Shown here: positions 57,010-64,000 of the stretch, one piece after another
Layout: each line of letters starts with the position of its first letter
Position numbering within the stretch: the first letter of the stretch is position 1
Source: Galaxea fascicularis
Lineage: Eukaryota > Cnidaria > Anthozoa > Scleractinia > Euphylliidae
Direction of reading: 5' to 3'
Assembly: GCA_948470475.1 (NCBI GenBank)
Contig: OX419344.1
Coordinates: 18,164,725-18,228,724, forward strand
Length of the DNA: 64,000 bases
Position numbers and translations under genes: made by a program
Notes under the pieces: generated by a model
Seen by the model: only the letters and a program-made list of their open reading frames with translations
Told to the model about the DNA's origin: nothing
The model's database searches: none

Positions 57010-57190
57010 ATCATCGCGCCCCATCACCATCATATCGTCATCATCATCGCAATCATCGTCGTTAATATCAGTATCTCTATCATGCATCGTCATCATCAGC
57101 ATAATCATCACTCATCATCAACATCATCATCAAGACCACTGCCACCATCCTTTATCATCATCATCATCATCGTCAACCGATCATCATCTC
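57010..57190 (+). repeat. CAT-rich simple repeat
   Basis: Irregular CATCAT and CATCGTC runs. No other feature. Confidence 0.85.
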
Positions 57191-57518
57191 TCCTTTTCTC
57201 GTCATATTTTTATTCTTTTGGCTTTTAATTACTGTGGGGATTTTGACGCAACGAAATACATTCTCACAATTAAACCTTAGCAGGAAGGTTCACTCAACCT
57301 TATAAAGCAGGTTTACCAGTTCGTCAGGTTTTGGTAGGTTTTCAGATGAGTTACTTAGACAACAGGCCTTCAGTTAACCTCAAGTTATTCGGTGCACAGC
57401 TGGTTTTACAGGGATGTCTGCATTTTAGTCATCCCCATCCCCACCCCGCCCCCCAAAAAAATAAATAAAAAATAAAAAACTGAATAGGGTAAAACAAAAA
57501 AACATGAAATTGCATTAC

Positions 57519-57605
57519 CTTTTCTTCTGGTCCACATTTGCAAACAGTCGCAGCTGATGCGGTGAAGACAAACACAGCAAACGACGGATGGAAAGCTTTT
57601 AAGTC
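57519..57605 (-). pseudogene. BRICHOS-gene relative, exon 2
   Basis: On the minus strand an 87-base segment, exactly the length of exon 2 at 62231-62317, reads DLKAFHPSFAVFVFTASAAT followed by VCKCGPEEK and a GTAATG donor. The hydrophobic LLL of the signal peptide has become HPS, which would weaken secretion. Exons 3 and 4 are not seen downstream, so it belongs with the broken exon 5 at 47499-47631. Confidence 0.8.
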
Positions 57606-57609
57606 CTTC

Positions 57610-59050
57610 TTAAAAAAAAAAGCACAAAGAAAGAATAAAGACGAAGAAGGTTATGTTAATTTTAGTTTTACTGTAAAGGAAGACAAAAATTAAGTTGTAA
57701 AATTTAAAGGGTATAGAGGTGAAGCACAACGATACATCATTCAGTTCTAAAGTGTTTACAATTGGTCTTCGAGCATAGCAGAGCCAGGAAACTGTTGTTT
57801 TTCTTGTGTAAAGGAACGTTTAGTTTCTGCTTGGACATTGGGTACCTACGCATCGATCAGTCGCTTTTATACTCTCAAGGGCCATTTGATAACATATTTC
57901 TATATTCACGCAATGAACGTGATACTTCCTTCAGCACGCCATGTTGCTATAATGCACTACAAAAGGGGAGGTATCGGTGGAACAACACAAAGAGATAAAA
58001 ACTAAACTCATGGATGGAAATGTATCTATTAATTCTCACTTGCCCTTTGACTTCCAGTAAGCTGCCTTAAGCACTTGAACTAATGCGCATATCACAAGTT
58101 TCTTCCTGCTGGAATCTTGGGTATGTAATTCTTAATTAGCGCTAAACCTTGAATTCATGAGATGTGGAACAAACCTTCAAGTCCATGGATATTAATAATA
58201 ATAATAATAATAATAAGTTTTGATTCAAGTCTCAAATCAATTTAGCCGAACACGAGTGTTCTACTAATTGGGGTGACTGTAAACTCCAAATCATGTGTTT
58301 GAGGATAGGGGAAACCGGAGTATCCGGAGAAAAATCACAAGATTTCTATATTCACGGATCGTAACGCTGTGTGGTTTGAGGGGGGTGTGGTGGGGCGTTG
58401 ATGATGTATTACGCTACCGTGATATTTTTCTCACCTTTCATTGCTACTCCATTTTTGCATTTCATTTTCCATGAAAGTTAAACACTTAACAGCCACAAAC
58501 AAAGCAAATAGGATATGATAAAACCTACAATTTTCATTTTCCTGACTTTCATTTTTGTCACGTTCGTGACTTTACAACTGTCGTTGTGGTTCCCAGATGT
58601 GTAAAAAGGGGTTTATTGAGTGTTGATGGCCCACTTGAAATACTGTTCGGACTGTACCGCCTTGATGGCCCAACCTTTTTCCCCGCAACCGCCTGTTTTT
58701 GCTTTGTTTATCTTGATTCCAGTTATTTTTTATCGTATGTTAATCTGAACTCTTGTTTATTGTTATGATCATTTTCGGGCTGGACTTACTGCGATTATTG
58801 CGATGATCACTTGTATCTTCACAGAGCTATGCGTAAAAAGTTGAGTTTCGCTCTGAAGCGTTGCTGATGCTTTGCATCGGCGCTACTATGTAGCCTAGAT
58901 TAACGTAAATTACAGCAGTGTAGAATTCCAAATATTTTTCCTAGCGGATAAATGCATATCAAAATATCACTGTTATCAACTTTCTTGTGTTTGTAGGTCA
59001 TGCAGGCCACCGTCCGTCCATAAACTCTAGTAACGCTTTCTTGTGCAAAA
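57610..59050. other. Unassigned intergenic stretch
   Basis: Only an AAT microsatellite near 58190-58216 is notable. Open frames at 57762-57998 and 58586-58768 have no recognisable features. Confidence 0.4.
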
Positions 59051-59054
59051 CCGT

Positions 59055-59417
59055 ATAACCCCTAACGGGTCTCCACTGGACGAGTAAAATTAGCCACTAA
59101 AGTCACTCTTAGGAGGGAAGGGGTTAAGGGAGATAGTTTTTTAAGGGAGATAGTTTTTGAACCCTTCCAACCCTAAGGGGTCTCTGTTTGACGAGTAAAA
59201 TCGTCTGGCGTTAAACAGAGTAACATCTTTAAAGTCACTCTCAGAGAGGACAGGGTTAAGGGAAATAGTTTTTGAACCCTTCCACCCCTAAGGGGTCTCT
59301 CTTTCGCGAGTAAAATCGTATGGCGTTAGACAGAATAAAATCCATAAAGTCACTCTTAGAGAGGAAAGGGTTAACGGAGATAGTTTTTGAACCCTTCCAC
59401 CCCTATGGGGTCTCCCT

Positions 59418-59453
<36 letters not shown>

Positions 59454-59470
59454 CATCTATAAAGAGTGGA
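59055..59470 (+). repeat. Tandem repeat, 115-bp period, about four units
   Basis: The CCCTAAGGGGTCTC boundary (with variants) recurs at about 59062, 59171, 59286 and 59401; each unit contains GACGAGTAAAATCGTCTGGC, GTCACTCT, GAGGAxAGGGTTAAGGG and AGTTTTTGAACCCTTCCA. Confidence 0.85.
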
Positions 59471-59479
59471 AATCTCCAA

Positions 59480-61960
59480 GTGCAAAGCCAAACACACTAA
59501 TCTATTTTTCACTAGAGATTTCTTTATTTACACGGTTAATAACGTACTGAATTTGGGACTGTTACTTGTCATCGGTGGACATGCATGAAAACAGGTCTCT
59601 TAAACCTGGGCGTGATATCTGGCCTGTAGAAATATAAGATCGTCACGACATCCCGCAGTAAACCGTGAGAACTAACAATGACCCGTCAAGTACAAATAAA
59701 CGGCAAGGTGATAATTTAACTTCCCAACTTAATGTCAAGCTTTGCATTTTAACAAAGACTGTAGGCTCTCGTCAAGCGTAGAGAGTCGCATCGTGACAAA
59801 AATGTGGCTTATTTATTACGTCAGAATTCTCGCACAGCAAAAGCGATTTTTGTATTTAATTAAATTGGGTCACGTTGACTCATACTAGTTCGCACGGCCT
59901 GACTTTTCAATGGTAAATTTTTAGGCTCTTACTGTAGAACGAACATGTGCAAAAACTGTGTTCCACGAACAGTACTTAGTTTTCCAACTTCAGTATAACA
60001 TGGTGTGAATTAATTTATAAGAAGATCGCCACAGAACAATGGGACATCCAGGAATGACATCCGAGACATGTTCCTGCAACAGGTGAGAATTCCAGCAGGT
60101 AAATGTAGTCATGGTAACTATGGTAACAACGACATGATTCTAGTACAGTGGGCAAGACGTTGAAGGGAGTATCAGAAACTCTGAAGGGAGGTCAAAGATC
60201 ACATTATCCTGCGGTGGAACTAAAGACCTTGCTCTGGGATCTGTTAACATGAAATTCCAAGACGTATTCATTGGTTATGCACAAAAGCACGTTTTTTTGC
60301 TTAAGGAACTGCTAAAACGTAAATTGGCAAAACCCGCTGAAATAAGAGTAACAACATGGAAAAATATCCACGACATGGTGAAGAGTAAACAGCCAAAAAT
60401 ATTTTATGAACATTAGCTTAAAAAAATTCCTTGTGGCGAGGAAGCGAAAAAAGGACACAGTCAGAGAGTAGGATCAGTCAGTCTAAATTTTCGGAAACGT
60501 TTGATCACTCTTTACTTTTCACCCTAAACTTGGCAGAATGTCGCTTAGCAGCCCTTATGCTGAAGGACCACTGGAGAAAGTGTTTGGGAGGGGGGGGGGG
60601 GGGTAGTGGATCAAGCCAAGGGTCAAGTTTAGGGTTGCTCCTTGTTATATATCTCTAACCTGGGAAACGTTGCTGCGTAGCGTCCAGTTCAGTGCTGCGG
60701 TGTCATCGATCCGTGACGACCTGCACAACGACACGACAAGGATCTAGGGTTTGAGTGTCTGTCAACAAGCACTGATCAAAAGCATCGATTGAGAATAACT
60801 ATGCGAGCAAAACACAGATTGTAGTTATACGTTTTAGGGTGTTTTGGGGAACAGAAGAAAAAGCAAACACTTTTTTGTGATCTGGAAAGAAAATATTGAC
60901 CAAATATTCCGATTAGAAGAAACCCATATGGTCTTTTTCGTTACAAAACCTCATGTTTTAATAGAGCTCCCCCAACAATGGTAACTGAAGTTTGAGGTAA
61001 TCGTTTCTTCAAAGAAAATCCTTGTTAGGGGGAAAACAAACTCCTGCCGAGTGGATTTGTTGAGATTGGATGTAAAAGCCTTTCATTTTACCATGTGACC
61101 ACAGTACAATATCTGTTGTAGTTGACAACAGTGGATCCGCCCTGCAGTTTACCGATAGTAATAACGAAGAAGAATTACTGGCAAGCAAACTACAGCCTCC
61201 AATAAACGACTGGCTCAGTTTGCCGTTACTGGAAGAGTATATACAGCTAGATTCTGGTTCGATCAGATGGATGTCTGACCATAGTCACGGTACCGGACCC
61301 ATATTGCCAATAGACCGAATAACAAGGCGGTATAAAAGTCATAAATAGATGCGGCTGTTTGTTGACAAATTAAAAAGTGTTGTTATAGTATGTTGACGTC
61401 GTCTCTTTTTTTTTCTGCTGTACTTTGTTGCGGGTGTGCTGGAATATTCTTCAATGAAGGCTACGGTGAAGAAGAGGGGAGAGGTGGGGAGGACGGAGCT
61501 CTGTAATGTGTCCATTTTACAGGAGTCGAAAGGGGGTAATGAAAACGCAATATTTTTCACTCTGTCTAAAACTTAATTAGAAGTCAGGATGCAAGATTAG
61601 GTTATGAACCGAAGACCAAAAGGTTAGTTCCAGATTTCACGAATTTGAGGTTTTAAAGCTGAAGTTGAAATATCTGAAATTCCTGCATGAACAAAGTGGT
61701 TGTAAATGCGCAGTAGCTCGAGCGCTGAAGGAAGTGTCAAAGAGGTCAAGGAGCACATTTGATATCGACCCTGTGGTAAGAGTTCAAACACATATCACAG
61801 TTGAGTTGAATGTTTCACCTTTTTTCTGTTCTACAGTACCTCCACGCGCATGAGCGTTTCAGCGCGATGGCGCGCTAAAGGAACTGTTGAGTCAGATAAG
61901 AGGATCACTGAAACGGATTTAAAGCGTAAACATGAATATCTTCCGCGTTATAAGATGGCC
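59480..61960. other. Unassigned stretch upstream of the BRICHOS gene
   Basis: No exon, RNA or element could be supported. A run of about 12 G lies near 60592. The segment nearest 61960 is presumably the promoter region. Confidence 0.4.
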
Positions 61961-61969
61961 ACTGGAGAG

Positions 61970-61977
61970 TATAAAAG
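61970..61977 (+). promoter_or_regulatory. TATA box of the BRICHOS gene
   Basis: TATAAAAG lies 80 bases before the ATG at 62057, which fits transcription starting near 62000 with a short 5' UTR. Confidence 0.7.
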
Positions 61978-62056
61978 AAGTTGATCAACGCACTGGTATC
62001 CATACTCTAAGCTGAAAGAGAAAGTTCCCCGATACAAGGAGAAAACAGAACTGATC

Positions 62057-63834
62057 ATGGAGAACACAATGGTAAGCATGTTTGAAAATTATTATACCTA
62101 TACACTGACTCTCTGTTTTGTTTTGTTTTTTTTAAGTGATCAGAAGTTTCGTTTTCCAGTGCGATTCAACTCTGGGCAAACTAACGTTTTTAACTTTTCC
62201 CTGTCTTTGTCTTTTCTTTTTTCTAACCAGGAGTTGAAAACTTTCCTTCTGTTGTTTGCTGTGTTTGTCGTCACCGCATCAGCCGCGACTGTTTGCAAAT
62301 GTGGACCAGAAGAAAAGGTAATGCGATTTTTTTTACTTTTCAGTTGTTAAGAAACTAAAACAGAATTCAAAATAGTACTTAACTGATCAGTACAGTAGAC
62401 GAACAAAGGAAAAACTGGAATGTCAGCGTAAAACTGTGTCTGTACAAATCTTTTCAAGCACGAAGTTTGCCTTATGATAGTACATTCGTAAATGTCAAAT
62501 TGTTTGAAATTGGTCATTTTTATTCAGACTGCCGTTTGCCTCTGAAACCTGTGGATAACTAGTAGGTCACAACGACGTGCAACGACTTGCCGATTAAAAG
62601 GATTTTAAACGAAATCCCACGCGAAAACCGAAATGTGTTATGTGCGATGTGAGTGTTAATGGATGTTTTGCTTTGATTCTGTAGGATGCTGTGGCGAAGT
62701 ACACGGTTAAAGTTGATGATGGAGGCAAACTGTACGATGAAACAGTTGAAGTCGATACTAAGGAGAAAATGGAGACCTTCCATATTCCAAACACTGGATC
62801 CGCTGGAGAAGTAGATGCTATTTACGATTTTGAAAAGGTAAACTTTAATATTGGAGAGGAGTAAGTTGGTTATTGCTGCACGAGTCAAAACAATTATTTT
62901 CATTGGTATTCTAAAATAAACTTTTTCCCCCTATTTATCCCCCTTTATTCCGCTTCAAGGTTTTTACTATTATTATTATTTTTTATTATTTACACCTTTT
63001 TTGTTTGTTTCTTATTTGTCATACTGCCTAATCCCTCCCTCCCTCCCTCCACTCCATTCTCCCAAATGACTCAACTCCTCCTCACTGAAAAATATGGCAG
63101 ATTGCACGTTTCTCATCAATATTTACTTATGGAACCCACTCTCTTACCGATGATGTTTACAATTATTTTTTTCTCTCTCTCTCTAGAACCAGGCTATGCA
63201 CCGAATATCGTCACTGAAGGCCTGTTTTCTGAGTGACTCCACTGAAGACCTACCAGAACCTGACGAGCTGGTAAAATTACTTGACAAGGTAAGCGAATAT
63301 CACTTGCCAGCATTTAACTGTTTCCAGTAAAAGTTCTAGGCCACAGTAATATAGATAAAATAGCAAAAATTAGTGACGATGCCGTAGATGATGATAAGAT
63401 GATGCTGATGATGATGATGATGATTACGATGACGATGATGATGCCTGATGATGGTATCGATTGAACAGTCAAGAAAAGTGAAGAACAGTTGAGTAAAGAA
63501 TAAAGGAAAACTCTTAATTAAATAGCCTGAGCTCTTTTAGGTTAGTAACCGGCTCCACATGCACCCTTCAAATTATAAATATATGCACTGTTACACCAGT
63601 TCTACATGGACATTCTTCTAAACATTCAGTATTTTCCTTCGATACAATTTTTGTTTTCAAATCCTTTGTCTCAGTATTTTGGTTTATGTCAGGATTGTCA
63701 GAATATAATACTGCCAAACTTCTTTTTCCGAAATATTGACAGGGAGTAAAAAGTTGACGTGGTTTTCTTTATTATTTCAACAGGAGAAGTCCCATAGTCC
63801 CTCAGAAGCAAAGCGTTCCAGTGAGTATGAGTAA
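62057..63834 (+). CDS. Secreted BRICHOS-domain protein
   Basis: Five exons, all junctions phase 0 and GT-AG: 62057-62071 (MENTM), 62231-62317 (ELKTFLLLFAVFVVTASA signal peptide, then ATVCKCGPEEK), 62685-62837, 63187-63288, 63784-63834 with TAA; 135 residues. Exons 3-4 match BRICHOS: KVDDGGKLYDETVEVD, AIYDFEKN, a Cys in SLKACFLSD, and LPEPDELVKLLDK. BRICHOS domains act as intramolecular chaperones in the propeptides of secreted or membrane proteins; a dibasic site (EAKR) follows, where a mature C-terminal peptide would be released. The end is unclear: the frame beyond the TAA resembles the relic at 47499-47631, and a perfect donor GTGAGT lies at 63820, so the natural C-terminus may come from splicing there. 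Confidence 0.85.
63358..63445 (+). repeat. GAT microsatellite
   Basis: Imperfect GATGAT run in the last mapped intron of the BRICHOS gene. Confidence 0.85.
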
Positions 63835-63951
63835 GAAGTTGTTGGTACAGTGAATGATCGTTCGGTTTTGAGTGACAAGATGGCTGCCCTGTGTGCCAAG
63901 TTGCCCATTTACCGCATCAAGCAAAAAAGCCTCAGTTTGGATGTGGAGAAG
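63835..63951 (+). other. Frame-conserved segment beyond the BRICHOS stop
   Basis: In the frame of the last exon after the TAA: EVVGTVNDRSVLSDKMAA, CAKLPIYRIKQKSLSLDV, then a GTAAGT donor at 63952. It matches the relic on the minus strand at 47.5 kb residue by residue (VVGTVNDR, LSDKMAA, CAK, PIYRIK, KSL). Either former coding sequence cut off by a nonsense change or conserved intron. Confidence 0.5.
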
Positions 63952-64000
63952 CGTAAGTTGACTTGTACATGAACCTCATTACTTCAGCTTGATTAAGAAG

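Overview
This is a eukaryotic (metazoan) window from an AT-rich, intron-rich genome packed with transposons. No line identifies the species. The mixture suggests a cnidarian, most likely an anthozoan such as a stony coral: KDZ-type CxC transposase remains, PIF/Harbinger, Penelope and LINE fragments, tRNA-derived SINEs, many short TIR elements, and short-exon genes with GT-AG and occasional GC-AG introns. That assignment is inference.

Three host genes can be read. (1) 7532-10114 (+) holds the last three coding exons of the V-type H+-ATPase catalytic subunit A gene; its earlier exons lie before the window, so bases 1-7531 are probably intron. A 4.3 kb KDZ-type DNA transposon (1130-5406) sits there, with a 20-bp perfect TIR, a symmetric 8-bp target duplication and inverted arrays of an ACGGTCCGT-rich satellite. 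(2) 31599-42452 (+) holds eleven phase-consistent exons of a chimeric ionotropic glutamate receptor-like channel: PA14, two fibronectin III domains, a split amino-acid-binding domain and a pore with the potassium-channel filter TVGYGD. Its 5' end is unresolved. (3) 62057-63834 (+) is a small secreted BRICHOS-domain gene with a TATA box. A decayed inverted relative (exon 2 at 57519-57605, exon 5 at 47499-47631 and 44399-44467, minus strand) has been split apart by transposons.

Between the BRICHOS relics lies the most unusual mobile element, roughly 48.06-56.96 kb. It has two convergent genes: a zinc finger / tyrosine recombinase / SANT protein on the plus strand (49041-50774), and a spliced superfamily 3 helicase on the minus strand (54111-51055) ending in a PCNA-binding-like motif and broken by one in-frame TGA. 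Dense GGAAC/GTTCC motifs sit at its left side. A palindromic satellite containing a PIF/Harbinger insertion lies near its right side. Next to it a 3.0 kb foldback element (44468-47491) with PIF1 helicase remnants has landed inside the BRICHOS relic exon; the intact gene gives the empty site.

The remainder (10.1-31 kb and 57.6-62 kb) contains a direct segmental duplication (11.1-13.2 and 14.4-17.3 kb), a dimeric palindromic SINE, a 5'-truncated LINE, a Penelope 3' end with a hammerhead core, and numerous MITEs. I found no confident host gene there.
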